A stretch of 64,000 nucleotides of DNA from JAFARZ01 sp035651595 (GTDB lineage Bacteria > Actinomycetota > Actinomycetes > Streptosporangiales > Streptosporangiaceae): assembly GCA_035651595.1 (NCBI GenBank), contig DASRFJ010000059.1, forward strand, positions 5,405 to 69,404. The letters run 5' to 3'. A program made the translations under genes and the position numbers. Of the stretch, positions 41,047 to 49,792 are shown in pieces. The first letter of the stretch is position 1, and every line of letters starts with the position of its first letter. The notes beneath the pieces are model-generated. The model ran no database searches, had not been told where the DNA came from, and saw nothing but the letters and a program-made list of their open reading frames with translations.

Positions 41047-41766
41047 GTGGGGTTTGATGCGCGGGTGGCTAGTGAGGGTATCGTCGCGGAATTGCGGACG
41101 CTGGCCTCGACCGAGCGGGCCGAACAGGAGAAGCGGTACCTGAAGAGCGAGCTGGACTTCCTCGGCGTGCCGCTGCCGGACATCCGGCGGGTCGTCAAGG
41201 CCGCGATCAAGGCCAACCAGGGAGCAGACACAAGGACGTGGGCGCTCACGCTATGGGAAGGCAACCTCTGGGAGCGAAGGGCGGCCGCGGTCGAGCTCCT
41301 CAGAGCGAAACACACCGAGCTCACCGCGCAGGATCTCGTCACGATCGAAGCACTCATCCGTGCAGCGGGAGGCTGGGCGCTGGTCGACCCGCTCGCCGCC
41401 GACGTGGCCGGTCCGATCGCCGGCCACAACGACGACGCTTGGCACACCATCGACCGGTGGGCGACCGACGACGATTTCTGGATCCGTCGTGCCGCGCTGC
41501 TCGCGCTGCTCCCGGGCATCCGCAAGAACCAGCCCGACACCACGCGGTTCGACACGTACGCGAAACGAATGCTCCACGAAAAGGAGTTCTTCATCCGCAA
41601 GGCGATCGGCTGGGTGCTTCGCGAGCTGAGCAAGAAGGACGCAAGCTACGTGACCAACTGGACGCGACAGCATGCACATGAGATGTCAGGCGTCACGTTC
41701 CGCGAGGCCATCCGCCGTCTTCCGGCGGAAGACGTGACCATGTTGTGCTCGTTTCGTGGCTACTGA
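41047..41766 (+). CDS. DNA alkylation repair (AlkD-like) HEAT-repeat protein
   Basis: A 239-residue all-helical protein with the AlkD/AlkC layout: KRYLKSELDFLGVPLPDIRR near the N-terminus, NLWERRAAAVELL, GGWALVDPLAADVAGPIAG, DDDFWIRRAALLALLPGI, and EKEFFIRKAIGWVLRELSKK. It is expected to bind or excise alkylated bases such as 3- and 7-methyl purines. GTG at 41047 is chosen as the first start near the homology; the open frame extends further up through repeats. No adjacent alkylation-response regulator. Confidence 0.85.
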   Translation: MGFDARVASEGIVAELRTLASTERAEQEKRYLKSELDFLGVPLPDIRRVVKAAIKANQGADTRTWALTLWEGNLWERRAAAVELLRAKHTELTAQDLVTIEALIRAAGGWALVDPLAADVAGPIAGHNDDAWHTIDRWATDDDFWIRRAALLALLPGIRKNQPDTTRFDTYAKRMLHEKEFFIRKAIGWVLRELSKKDASYVTNWTRQHAHEMSGVTFREAIRRLPAEDVTMLCSFRGY

Positions 41767-41783
41767 CGCGTTAAGTTCCGATC

Positions 41784-43232
41784 ATGCCGCGCACGAGGAA
41801 GTTCGCAGGAATCGGCGTTGCCGCCGCGCTCATGATCGCCGGAGCGGGGATTGGCGTGAGCCTCACCCAAGGGGTGGCGAAGGCACAGGAGACCTGCGGC
41901 GGCGGCAACTCGGTGACGACCGTGACGGGCACGCTCGCGGACAAGGCGACGTACAAGATCCAGTGCCCGGCCGGCGCCTGGAACGGCACGTTGTTCCTGT
42001 ACAGCCACGGCTACGTGACCCCCGGGTCGAACAATCCGGCCCAGGATGTCGGTGACCCGGTCACCGGGGCCTGGATGCTCGGCCACGGCTTCGCGCTGGC
42101 CGGCTCTTCGTACTCGACCACCGGCTGGGCGATCCAAGCGGCGCTCCAGGACCAGATCAGCACGCTGAACGTCTTCGACGCAAGCTTCGGCGCCCCGAAG
42201 CAGACCGTGGCCTGGGGCCACTCGCTCGGCGGCATCATCACCGCGGGCCTGATCCAGGACAACCCGCACCTGTTCACCGCGGCACTGCCGATGTGCGGCG
42301 TGCTGTCCGGCGGCGTCGCCACCTGGAACACGGCACTCGACGCGGAGTTCGCGTTCAAGCAGCTCATCGACCCCAACGTGCAGATCGTCAACATCACCAA
42401 CCCGCTCGCCAACCTCCAGGAAGCCGAAGCGGCGGCGGCGAAGGCGCAGCAGACCCCGCAGGGGCGGGCCCGTCTCGCGCTGGTGTCCGCGCTCGGTGAC
42501 ACGCCCGGCTGGTTCACCCCGCTGTCGCCAGAACCGGCCCGCACCGACTACGCCGCGCAGGAGCAGAACCAGTTCGAGTGGGGCTCGCAGGTCACGTTCC
42601 CGTTCGTGTTCGCCTTCCGCGCGGACCTGCAGGCCAAGGCCAGCGGCAACCCGTCCTGGAACACCGGCGTGAACTACCTGTTCGACTTCGCGAAGTCCGC
42701 CGACAAGGCCGAAGTCATGGCGCTCTACCAGCAGGCGCACCTGAACCTGGTCAAGGACCTGCTCACGATGAACGCCGCGCCCCGGGTCAGCGCGGATCCA
42801 AGCGCCGTCACGTACCTGTCGCAGAACATCGCGTTCAACGGCCAGATCTCGATTCCGGTGCTGACCATGCACACCACCGGCGACGGCCTGGTCGTGCCGG
42901 AGAACGAGCAGGCCTACCGCTCCGTGGTGGACCAGACCGGCAACGGCAACCTGTTGCGCCAGACCTTCGTGCACCGCGCCGGGCACTGCGCGTTCACCCC
43001 GGCCGAGACGATCACCGCCGTGCAGACGCTGATGAACCGCGTGAGCACCGGCAAGTGGAGCACCATCGCGCCGCGGACGCTCAACGCCGAGGCCACGGCA
43101 CTGGGCGGGCAGTACAACATCTTCACGTCCGGCGGCAACGTGGTCGCGACGCCGCCGCAGTTCATCCGGTACCAGCCGGCCCAGTACCTGCGCCCGTACG
43201 ACCTGGGACCGGGTCTCCGCCCGCCGTTCTAG
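41784..43232 (+). CDS. Secreted alpha/beta hydrolase
   Basis: A 482-residue exported protein: signal peptide of about 34 residues with a basic start and AKAQE cleavage-like site. The alpha/beta hydrolase core has the nucleophile elbow GHSLGG (about 149), the acid in HTTGDGLVVPENEQ, and the His in HRAGHCAF. The middle contains a large helical cap (about 185-330). Likely an extracellular esterase or peptidase of unknown substrate. The final 71 bases overlap the 3' end of the convergent ABC1 kinase gene, whose C-terminus is low-complexity. Confidence 0.83.
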   Translation: MPRTRKFAGIGVAAALMIAGAGIGVSLTQGVAKAQETCGGGNSVTTVTGTLADKATYKIQCPAGAWNGTLFLYSHGYVTPGSNNPAQDVGDPVTGAWMLGHGFALAGSSYSTTGWAIQAALQDQISTLNVFDASFGAPKQTVAWGHSLGGIITAGLIQDNPHLFTAALPMCGVLSGGVATWNTALDAEFAFKQLIDPNVQIVNITNPLANLQEAEAAAAKAQQTPQGRARLALVSALGDTPGWFTPLSPEPARTDYAAQEQNQFEWGSQVTFPFVFAFRADLQAKASGNPSWNTGVNYLFDFAKSADKAEVMALYQQAHLNLVKDLLTMNAAPRVSADPSAVTYLSQNIAFNGQISIPVLTMHTTGDGLVVPENEQAYRSVVDQTGNGNLLRQTFVHRAGHCAFTPAETITAVQTLMNRVSTGKWSTIAPRTLNAEATALGGQYNIFTSGGNVVATPPQFIRYQPAQYLRPYDLGPGLRPPF

Positions 43233-44619
43233 CGTCCCGCCACGGCAGTTCGGCCGCACCCATCGGCGTGCACGGCGGGCCCTGCACGAACGGCCAGATC
43301 TCCTCGGCGATGCACCGCCAGTCGGCGGTCGCCGCCAGGGATCCGAGCAGCGCGAACAGCCCCAGGTTGATCCGCTGGAGAATAACGTACGAGCGCGGGA
43401 TCCGCGCGTACGGCGCGATCGGGCTGCGGAAGTCGAAGAACCGCCGGGTGACCGCCGTCGCGTAGTCCTCGGTCATCGTGCGCGGCCCGCGTTCGCGCAC
43501 CGTGTCGTAGAACACAGCCATATGCTCGACGATCGCGGACGTCTCCACCGGCGTGTCCGGCAACAAGAACCCCGCGGAAACCATGGCCTCGCGGAACGCC
43601 GGCGGATCGTTCTCCACGCACAGGTACCGCACCATGTCGATGAGCGGCCGTAGCTCCTCGTCCGAGAAGTGTTTCACCAGTCCGAAATCCAGGAACGTCA
43701 CGCGACCGCCCGGCTGGAACAGGTAGTTTCCCGGGTGCGGATCGCCGTTGAACGCGTGCGCCTGGTACAGCGACCGGAACACGAACCGGTAGATGGTCTC
43801 CGCCGCCAGGTCCTTCTCCGCCTGCGACCACGTCATCAGCTCGGCGAACCGCGCACCGTCCGCCAGCTCGCTCGCCACTACCCGCCGCGCCGAGTACTCC
43901 GGCACGATCCGCGGCACGTGGATGGTGGGATGCCCGTCGTAGAACGACGCGAACATGTCCTGGTTGCGCGCCTCGCGCCGGTAGTCGAGCTCCTCGGTGA
44001 CGCGCTCGCGCAACTCGGCGATCAGCGCGGGGACGTCCTGACTGGGCGCCATGATCTTCAGCATGCGGCGGAGCAACGCGACGTTCCCGAGATCCGCAGC
44101 GATCGTCTCGGCGATTCCCGGGTACTGGACCTTGAGCGCTATAGCGCGGCCGTTAGGAGTCAATGCTCTATGCACTTGACCTATGGACGCGGCGGCGATC
44201 GGCTCGGGATCCCACGTGCGGAACAGCCGGTCCGGCGGCTGGCCCAGCTCCTCGGTGATCACCTGCGCGGCGAGGTCGGCGCTCATCGGCGGCACGCTGT
44301 CCTGGAGCGCGGCGAGCGTGCGGCGGGCGGCGGGGGACAGGCCGTCGTCGACGTAGCTGGCCATCTGGCCGAGCTTCATCAGCACGCCCTTCATGGTGCC
44401 GAGGGTGGCGGTGACGTCTTCGGCGGTGCGCAGCGCGAGGTCGTTGCGGAGCCGCTGGCGGTGCTCCCCGGCCGCGACGAACAGTCGCGGCGCGTTGCCC
44501 GCGTACCGCGCGCCGCCGCGCGCGGCGAGCCCCAGCGCCTTCAGCCCGCGACGCAGCCGCAGCGTGTTTTTTGGTTCGCTCACCTGCGGGGCGCTTCGAG
44601 GCGTCGCTGGTTCGCTCAC
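43162..44619 (-). CDS. ABC1/UbiB-family atypical kinase
   Basis: A 485-residue ABC1 (AarF/UbiB/ADCK) protein. Family signatures are the KxGQ motif in LMKLGQMASYVDDGLSP, the Ala-rich loop AAASIGQVHRA, the ion-pair Lys in ALKVQYPGI, the catalytic FNGDPHPGNYLF and the metal-binding FLDFGLVKHF. Such proteins support ubiquinone or other isoprenoid-lipid metabolism. In an actinomycete with menaquinone its role is unclear. The C-terminus (about 460-485) is Gly/Thr-rich. GTG start overlaps the stop of the DUF2236 gene. Confidence 0.9.
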   Translation of the reverse strand: MSEPATPRSAPQVSEPKNTLRLRRGLKALGLAARGGARYAGNAPRLFVAAGEHRQRLRNDLALRTAEDVTATLGTMKGVLMKLGQMASYVDDGLSPAARRTLAALQDSVPPMSADLAAQVITEELGQPPDRLFRTWDPEPIAAASIGQVHRALTPNGRAIALKVQYPGIAETIAADLGNVALLRRMLKIMAPSQDVPALIAELRERVTEELDYRREARNQDMFASFYDGHPTIHVPRIVPEYSARRVVASELADGARFAELMTWSQAEKDLAAETIYRFVFRSLYQAHAFNGDPHPGNYLFQPGGRVTFLDFGLVKHFSDEELRPLIDMVRYLCVENDPPAFREAMVSAGFLLPDTPVETSAIVEHMAVFYDTVRERGPRTMTEDYATAVTRRFFDFRSPIAPYARIPRSYVILQRINLGLFALLGSLAATADWRCIAEEIWPFVQGPPCTPMGAAELPWRDARTAGGDPVPGRTGAGTGPAGTG

Positions 44620-45479
44620 GCGGCCCGGATCCGCAGCGTGATCCGCTGGCGGGCCTCAAGCACGCCGGGCTCGCCGAGGAACACCGCGTCGAGCACGCCG
44701 AGCGTGGCCCTGATCTCTTCGCGCCGGTCCGGCGGCCGCTGGAACCCGTACATGTCCAGCGCCCAGTCCGGCAGCGCGATCAGCACCGCGTCGCGGATGT
44801 CCTGCCACAGCTCGGCGATGTCTTCGTCCATTCCAGGCGGGTCCAGCAGGTAGCTGCTCGACTCTCTCGCCGCTGGGGTCAATTCAAGCTCGGACCGAAC
44901 GACGTTCATGTATTCACCCAGCGCACGCGCGTCTTGCGGGAGCAGATCGTGCGGCACGCCGAGCAGTTCCGCGGCGATGCTCATCTCGCGGATGTAGACG
45001 TCCGGTTGCTGCGGCGGCGTGCCGAACAGCTGGGCCGCGACCAGGCCGGAATCCACGAACGTGGCGTGCACCCAGAGCAGCAGGCTGGGGTCGCTGGCCG
45101 TGTACGGCTTGCCTGTCACCGTGTCGGTACCGGTGACGTGGTCGTGAATCCGCCGCACCCTGGCGGCCGCGCGGTCGGCGGTGGCGCGGTCCCCGAAGGT
45201 GATCGTGGCCAGGTAGGCACCGGTGGCGGCGAGCCGCCCGACCGGGTCCCGCCGCCAGTCGCTGTGCTGGTCCACGCCCGCCATCGCGAGCGGGTGCAGC
45301 GCCTGCATCAGCAGCGCGCGCAGGCCAGCGACAGGTGCGGCCAGGTCCGCGGCCAGCCGCCAGGTCGCACTGTCCGGGCCGAAGTAGCCGTCGTCGGCCG
45401 GCTGTTCCGGTATGGCCTCGACGAACGCCGCGGCCGAGCGCTCGACGAGCCCGGCCGCGTCGCCGTACTGCTCGGTCAC
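44616..45479 (-). CDS. DUF2236 (oxygenase MpaB-type) protein
   Basis: A 287-residue protein of the DUF2236/MpaB family, related to the latex-clearing-protein haem oxygenases. The N-terminus has LRALLMQALHPLAMAGVDQHS; the diagnostic LLLWVHATFVDSGLVAAQLFG contains the conserved His; later stretches are YIREMSIAAELLGVP and LPDWALDMYGF. Substrate unknown. It starts with GTG overlapping the PIG-L stop and ends overlapping the ABC1 kinase, so the three form one operon. Confidence 0.85.
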   Translation of the reverse strand: MTEQYGDAAGLVERSAAAFVEAIPEQPADDGYFGPDSATWRLAADLAAPVAGLRALLMQALHPLAMAGVDQHSDWRRDPVGRLAATGAYLATITFGDRATADRAAARVRRIHDHVTGTDTVTGKPYTASDPSLLLWVHATFVDSGLVAAQLFGTPPQQPDVYIREMSIAAELLGVPHDLLPQDARALGEYMNVVRSELELTPAARESSSYLLDPPGMDEDIAELWQDIRDAVLIALPDWALDMYGFQRPPDRREEIRATLGVLDAVFLGEPGVLEARQRITLRIRAA

Positions 45480-46303
45480 CTGAGCCCCGCGAAAAGGTCG
45501 TCCTCTGGCAGCGGCGCACCGGTCGAGTCGGCCGCCCTGATGAAGTACTCCTCGCCGAAGGCCGTCTCCGCGACCTCGGGCGGCAACTTGCTGAACCAGG
45601 AGTCCTCGATCTGGCTGCCGTGCGCGAACAGCGCCTCGCGCTTGCGCTGGATCACCGACCGGACGTCGATGGTGGTGGTGACCCGGGCCTCGGACTCGAG
45701 GGCTTTGGCCTCCCGCTCCTCGTCGGATTCCCAGTCGGGGACCTCCCGGCCCTGCTCCTTGAGCGCCTCCCATACCTTGCGCCAGTTTTCGCTCCGCATC
45801 GCGCCCAGGTACAGCTTCGCCGGTATTCCGCTGTCCGCGAACGCCTGCTGGGCGGCGAGGCTCGCGTGCACGTGGTCCGGGTGCTGGTAGGGGCCCTTGT
45901 CGTCGTAGGTGACGATCACCTGAGGCTGGTATGTGCTGATCAGGTCGCTGATCCGGGCCGCCACGTCCGCGACAGGGACATTGCAGAACGCGTCGGGCTG
46001 GTTCCGGTACTCCCACTCCTCCATGCCGGAGTCGTGGTAGCCGAGCAGCTCCAGGTGGGTGACGCCGAGAATCTCGATGGATTTGCGCAGCTCGGCCAGC
46101 CGCTGCGCGGCGACGGCCTGGGGGTCGTGGCCGGCCTCGCCCGGCTTCACCCCGCCCGGCGCGTCACCGAAATCACCGTTTGTGCAGGTCACAACCACGG
46201 TTCGGATGCCTTGTGCGGAATAGGCCGCCAGAATGCCCCCGGTGCTCGAAGCTTCGTCGTCCGGGTGGGCGTGCACGGCCATCAATGTCAGCGTTTCTGC
46301 CAT
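45476..46303 (-). CDS. PIG-L family deacetylase (Mca/MshB-like)
   Basis: A 275-residue zinc-dependent amide hydrolase. AVHAHPDDEASSTGG carries the zinc His and the catalytic Asp; further His occurs in DDKGPYQHPDHVHASLAA. Length and TNGDFGDAPGG fit actinobacterial LmbE-type enzymes, which include mycothiol S-conjugate amidase Mca and the mycothiol deacetylase MshB. Which of these it is cannot be decided from sequence alone. It heads the PIG-L/DUF2236/ABC1 operon. Confidence 0.85.
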   Translation of the reverse strand: MAETLTLMAVHAHPDDEASSTGGILAAYSAQGIRTVVVTCTNGDFGDAPGGVKPGEAGHDPQAVAAQRLAELRKSIEILGVTHLELLGYHDSGMEEWEYRNQPDAFCNVPVADVAARISDLISTYQPQVIVTYDDKGPYQHPDHVHASLAAQQAFADSGIPAKLYLGAMRSENWRKVWEALKEQGREVPDWESDEEREAKALESEARVTTTIDVRSVIQRKREALFAHGSQIEDSWFSKLPPEVAETAFGEEYFIRAADSTGAPLPEDDLFAGLR

Positions 46304-46435
46304 AGAAACAGACTATTTCAGCAGGCCGCCAGCACGGACGGCCGGCGTCGCCAGCAGGTGCGCAGCACGTAACCGCTGACGCTGACGGTGACCACTCAGA
46401 CCGCCAACGTGGCGATTGGCCCCGTTTTCGAGGCT

Positions 46436-46615
46436 TTAGCGCTCGGCCTCCGCGGCGCCGGCCAGTTCGTCGGGGTGCAGCTTGGCGTAGTGCCGCGTCA
46501 GCACGGCGCTTGCCTGGCCAGGGCGGTACGCGAGCGTCCGCCCGCATATCTCGCAGCGGGTGACGGGCAGCCGGGTGATGGTCACCGGGAACTGAGTGGA
46601 TTCTGACCTGCTCAT
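46436..46615 (-). CDS. Small zinc-finger-like protein
   Basis: A 59-residue protein with VTRCEICGRTLAYRPG and then LTRHYAKLHPDE, a Cys-x-x-Cys followed by His-x-x-x-x-His, as in a single C2H2-like zinc finger. Similar short proteins are common in actinobacteria, role unknown. No ribosome binding site precedes the ATG at 46615, but TATAGA lies 6 bases upstream, which suggests a leaderless transcript. It is divergent from the Asp-box protein gene. Confidence 0.7.
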   Translation of the reverse strand: MSRSESTQFPVTITRLPVTRCEICGRTLAYRPGQASAVLTRHYAKLHPDELAGAAEAER

Positions 46616-46712
46616 TTGTTTTCTATACTGCCAGACTCCAACCTTGCCGTGGTCCTCGGCGTCTTTGTTTGCGACACTCGCGTCGTGACGCTCTGCTGAC
46701 CTGGGAGGCGAG

Positions 46713-48725
46713 ATGCCGCGGCTATTGGTGCATAAACGCGCATTTGTTAGCACGATTGTGACGGCCCTGGCTCTCTCCGGAGCGGCGGACATCTCCGTCC
46801 CGGCGCGGGCGGCGAACGTGCCGCGGACACTGCCGGCCGGCGCGACGCGGACGCTGTCCACCGGGGCGCTGCCGGCCGGTGTCGCGGAATCCGTGACCGC
46901 CGTCGCGTTCCCCGACGCGTCCGCCGGCTGGGCGCTCGGCACGGACGGCGGCGCGACGCGGATCTGGCACACCGCCACGCCCGGATCTGCTTGGCAAGTG
47001 CAGTGGCGAGGGAGCGGGACCCCGCTGGCGATCACCGCGAGCGACCCGGCGCACGCCTGGGCGCTGACCGGCTGCGCGAAGCCCTGCGGCCGGCGGCTGC
47101 TCGGGACCACGGACGGCGGCTCGGTCTGGCGGGTTTTCTATTCCTGGCCGGCCTCGGCCTCGGCCTCGGTTGGCCGGGTGCAGTTCGTCACACCGCGTCT
47201 AGGCGTGGCGACCGCCGGGGGTGCGCTGCTGGTCAGCCGCGACGGCGGGGCGCACTGGCGCCGGACGCTCCGCCAGGCGGGGCCGGTGTTCGCCGCCGCG
47301 ACCGCGTCCGGCCAGCTCTGGGCCGCCGAGACCGTGCCCGGCGCCGCGCGCAACGCGGCCGGCATCCGGTTCGTGACCAGCGCCGACGGCGGGCAGACCT
47401 GGCATCGGCTCGGTCAGCTCACTGGCCGGTGGCCGCCGTCGCCGTCGGTGCGGGTAACGCTCGCGGTGACCGGCGGCAAGCTCTCCTGGGCGAGCGTGTT
47501 CGACCAGGAAAGCTGCGCGATGCACGGCTGCGGCGTAGCGAACGTGCTGAGTAGCGCCGACGGCGGCCGGACGTGGCATGCGGTGAACCTGCCGGACGGT
47601 CAGCCGGACGAGTGCGGCAGCGCCAGCGTCGTGCTGTCCGCGGCGCCCGACGGCGCCGTCTGGGCGGCGCTTGGCCGCAACGGGGCGGCGTGCGCGCCGC
47701 CGCTCGGCCTGGTGTACCTGCATGCCGGCGGCACGGCCTGGCGCGAACTGGTGCCGTGGCAGCTGACCACCGTCTCGTCCCTGTCGGCGGTGAGCGGGCG
47801 GGTCGCGTACGCGATCGGCGACCAAGGAGAGCTGTCCAGGACCGAGGATGGCGGGCAGCGGTGGACGCAGGTGCTGCCTTCGGCGGTGCCGTCGGGGTCG
47901 CTGGCCGCGGCCGGCGGGGTGGTGTACGGAGCGCAGGACGGTACCGGCGCGGGCGCGGTGCTGCGCGCCGTCCCCGGCGGGCGCTGGCGGCAGGTCGCGG
48001 ATCTGCCCGGTGTCGTCACCCAGCTCGGGTTCTCGTCCGCGACGAAGGGGTTCGCGCTCAGCTACACGCCCGGTGTCAAACCCGCGTGGCGGCTGTGGAC
48101 CACCTCCGATGGCGGCGCGAGCTGGACGGCGCCAGGCGGCCTTCCGGCCACGAGCGGGGTCATCGAAGGCCCGTGGCTGACCGCCGACGGCCACGGCGTG
48201 CTGCTGACCGTGGCGAGCGGAACACCGTGGCAGCCGGCGGACGGGGGCACCGGGGCGGTCCGGGAGTGGATCACCGGCAACGGCGGCGCGACCTGGACCC
48301 GCGGCGCGGCGGTGCCGCTCGGCCGCGACACGCTCGACGGTCCCGCCAGCTTCTGGTACTCGCCGTCCGGCGGCTGGACCGGCTGGCTCTCGGTCGCGAA
48401 CGCGAGCTACACCCAGCAGGTAGTCGCTCTCTCGGGCGGGCGGCTGAGCGTGCTGCCCGGCAACCCGCCCGCCAGCAGCGTGCAGCTGACCGGGCCGGGC
48501 GCGGGTCTCACCTGGGGCGTGACGTACACCAGCCACTCGTCCACCTTGGTCATCTACCGCACCAGCGACAACGGCCGCACCTGGCAGCACGCGTCGACCG
48601 GCCTCCCGGCCTGCGACGAGGACCAGCCGCTGCTGGGCTTCGCCACCCTGAACGACGGCTGGCTCACCCTCGGCGGCACCACATGGCACACCACCAACAG
48701 CGGCCTAACCTGGCAAGCAGACTAA
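46713..48725 (+). CDS. Secreted Asp-box (BNR) beta-propeller protein
   Basis: A 670-residue protein with an N-terminal signal peptide (about 33 residues ending in ARAAN). At least seven Asp-box-like motifs recur through the length: SRDGGAHWRR, SADGGQTWHR, SADGGRTWHA, TEDGGQRWTQ, TSDGGASWTA, TSDNGRTWQH, TTNSGLTWQ. This pattern fits a beta-propeller like sialidase-type or Ycf48-like proteins. No catalytic residues can be assigned, so a binding role outside the cell is likelier. ATG follows GGGAGGCGAG. A tandem repeat and a palindrome follow downstream. Confidence 0.82.
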   Translation: MPRLLVHKRAFVSTIVTALALSGAADISVPARAANVPRTLPAGATRTLSTGALPAGVAESVTAVAFPDASAGWALGTDGGATRIWHTATPGSAWQVQWRGSGTPLAITASDPAHAWALTGCAKPCGRRLLGTTDGGSVWRVFYSWPASASASVGRVQFVTPRLGVATAGGALLVSRDGGAHWRRTLRQAGPVFAAATASGQLWAAETVPGAARNAAGIRFVTSADGGQTWHRLGQLTGRWPPSPSVRVTLAVTGGKLSWASVFDQESCAMHGCGVANVLSSADGGRTWHAVNLPDGQPDECGSASVVLSAAPDGAVWAALGRNGAACAPPLGLVYLHAGGTAWRELVPWQLTTVSSLSAVSGRVAYAIGDQGELSRTEDGGQRWTQVLPSAVPSGSLAAAGGVVYGAQDGTGAGAVLRAVPGGRWRQVADLPGVVTQLGFSSATKGFALSYTPGVKPAWRLWTTSDGGASWTAPGGLPATSGVIEGPWLTADGHGVLLTVASGTPWQPADGGTGAVREWITGNGGATWTRGAAVPLGRDTLDGPASFWYSPSGGWTGWLSVANASYTQQVVALSGGRLSVLPGNPPASSVQLTGPGAGLTWGVTYTSHSSTLVIYRTSDNGRTWQHASTGLPACDEDQPLLGFATLNDGWLTLGGTTWHTTNSGLTWQAD

Positions 48726-48744
48726 CGCCCGCCGCAGCCGCCCC

Positions 48745-48856
48745 GGCTTTTGGCGGCCGCCGCGGGCAGTCCCGCTCTTGACGGCCGCGCGGGCGGTCCC
48801 GGCTCTTGACGGCTGCGCGGGCGGTCCCGGCTCTTGACGGCTGCGCGGGCGGACCC
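48745..48856. repeat. Four ~28-bp tandem repeats
   Basis: The unit GGCTCTTGACGGCTGCGCGG-GCGGTCCC is repeated four times, of 29, 27, 28 and 28 bases, the last two nearly identical. There are no spacers between copies, so this is not a CRISPR array. Confidence 0.75.
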
Positions 48857-49056
48857 GCCCGCCCAGGCTGGCAAGCCCGCGCGGCGCGGACGGACCCGAC
48901 TGGCCAGCCCGCGTCGCGCGGATGCCCGCAGTGCCCGATTCGTCCCCTGCGTGTGCGCAGACGCGGGCGGTCGGGCTGCGCCGACCGGCTCCGAACGCAG
49001 GCGACCAGTCGCCACGTTCGCCCGATTTGCCCGCTATGCGCGCTGGTCGCGGGCCC

Positions 49057-49140
49057 TTTCGTGTCAGAAAAGGGCCCCGTGTTGGAAAAGGCGCCACATC
49101 TGCACCCTTTTCTAACATGAAGCACTTTTCTGACATGAGA
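49057..49140. repeat. 84-bp palindromic element with four GAAAAGG submotifs
   Basis: The left arm reads GTGTCAGAAAAGG then GTGTTGGAAAAGG; the right arm holds two inverted counterparts (CCTTTTCTAACATG and CTTTTCTGACATG). The design, two direct plus two inverted submotifs, parallels the 82-bp elements at 21369 and 52687 although the sequence differs. It lies at a convergent junction. Confidence 0.7.
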
Positions 49141-49233
49141 GCGTTGCCTCGGGGTTCCCTTTTAGCGCTTGCGTAACGTAAGACACTCTGACACCATGAC
49201 ACGACGGTGGTCGACCGCCGTCGGCAGCGGCAG

Positions 49234-49722
49234 TCAGAGCGTACGGTACATGACGAGCAGGCCCACGTAGCCGAGTTTCGGGTGGTGGAAGCCTTCGGGC
49301 ACAGTGGCGAGCACCTCGAAGCCGAGCGAGCGCCACAGGCCGACCGCGCGGATGTTGCTCTCCGCCACCGCGTTGAACTGCATCGCGCGGTAGCCGTCCG
49401 CACGGGCCTGGTCGATGGTGTGCTGGGCGAGGGCGCGGCCGATGCCCTTGCCTTCATGGCCCGCGGCCACCATGAAGCCGGCGTTGGCGACGTGCGCGCC
49501 CGGGCCGCCCTGGTTGCGGTGCGTCTCCGCGGTACCGACGACGTGGCCCGCCTCGTCGATCGCGACGAAGGTCCGGCCGGGCGGGTCGTGCAGCCAGCTC
49601 GCGCGGGCGCGCTCCTCGGTGGTGTCGCGGTCCCAGGTGAACGTTTCCCCGGCGGCCACGACCCGGCGGACGATGGGCCAGATCTCTGGCCAGTCTTCCT
49701 GCGTCGCGTCTCTGATCAGCAC
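49234..49722 (-). CDS. GNAT-family N-acetyltransferase
   Basis: A 162-residue acetyltransferase. Typical are MLIRDATQEDWPEIWPIV, the central strand VGTAETHRN, the acetyl-CoA-binding loop HEGKGIGRALAQH, and FNAVAESNIRAVGLWRSLGF. It acetylates an amine of unknown identity. No partner gene; divergent from the histidine kinase. Confidence 0.88.
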   Translation of the reverse strand: MLIRDATQEDWPEIWPIVRRVVAAGETFTWDRDTTEERARASWLHDPPGRTFVAIDEAGHVVGTAETHRNQGGPGAHVANAGFMVAAGHEGKGIGRALAQHTIDQARADGYRAMQFNAVAESNIRAVGLWRSLGFEVLATVPEGFHHPKLGYVGLLVMYRTL

Positions 49723-49792
49723 GGTCCAACGATAGGGGAGGCCCTACTTTCGTCGGATGCCGCGCTCGGTACCCGGCCTCTAGGCTGGGAGG

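Larger units (their letters stand above)
48726..49233. other. 508-base gene-free stretch with repeats
   Basis: No credible gene. It contains a 28-bp tandem array (48745-48856), ordinary GC-rich spacer, and the AT-rich palindromic element at 49057-49140. It lies between the convergent propeller and GNAT genes. Short frames seen here on either strand are repetitive and Arg/Ala-rich. Confidence 0.65.

Noticed and set aside
38994..41766. Genomic island or prophage in the accessory block after mraY
   Set aside because: No integrase, attachment repeats or phage genes; GC content remains high.
48745..48856. Possible CRISPR array
   Set aside because: Repeats are contiguous without spacers and no cas genes are near.
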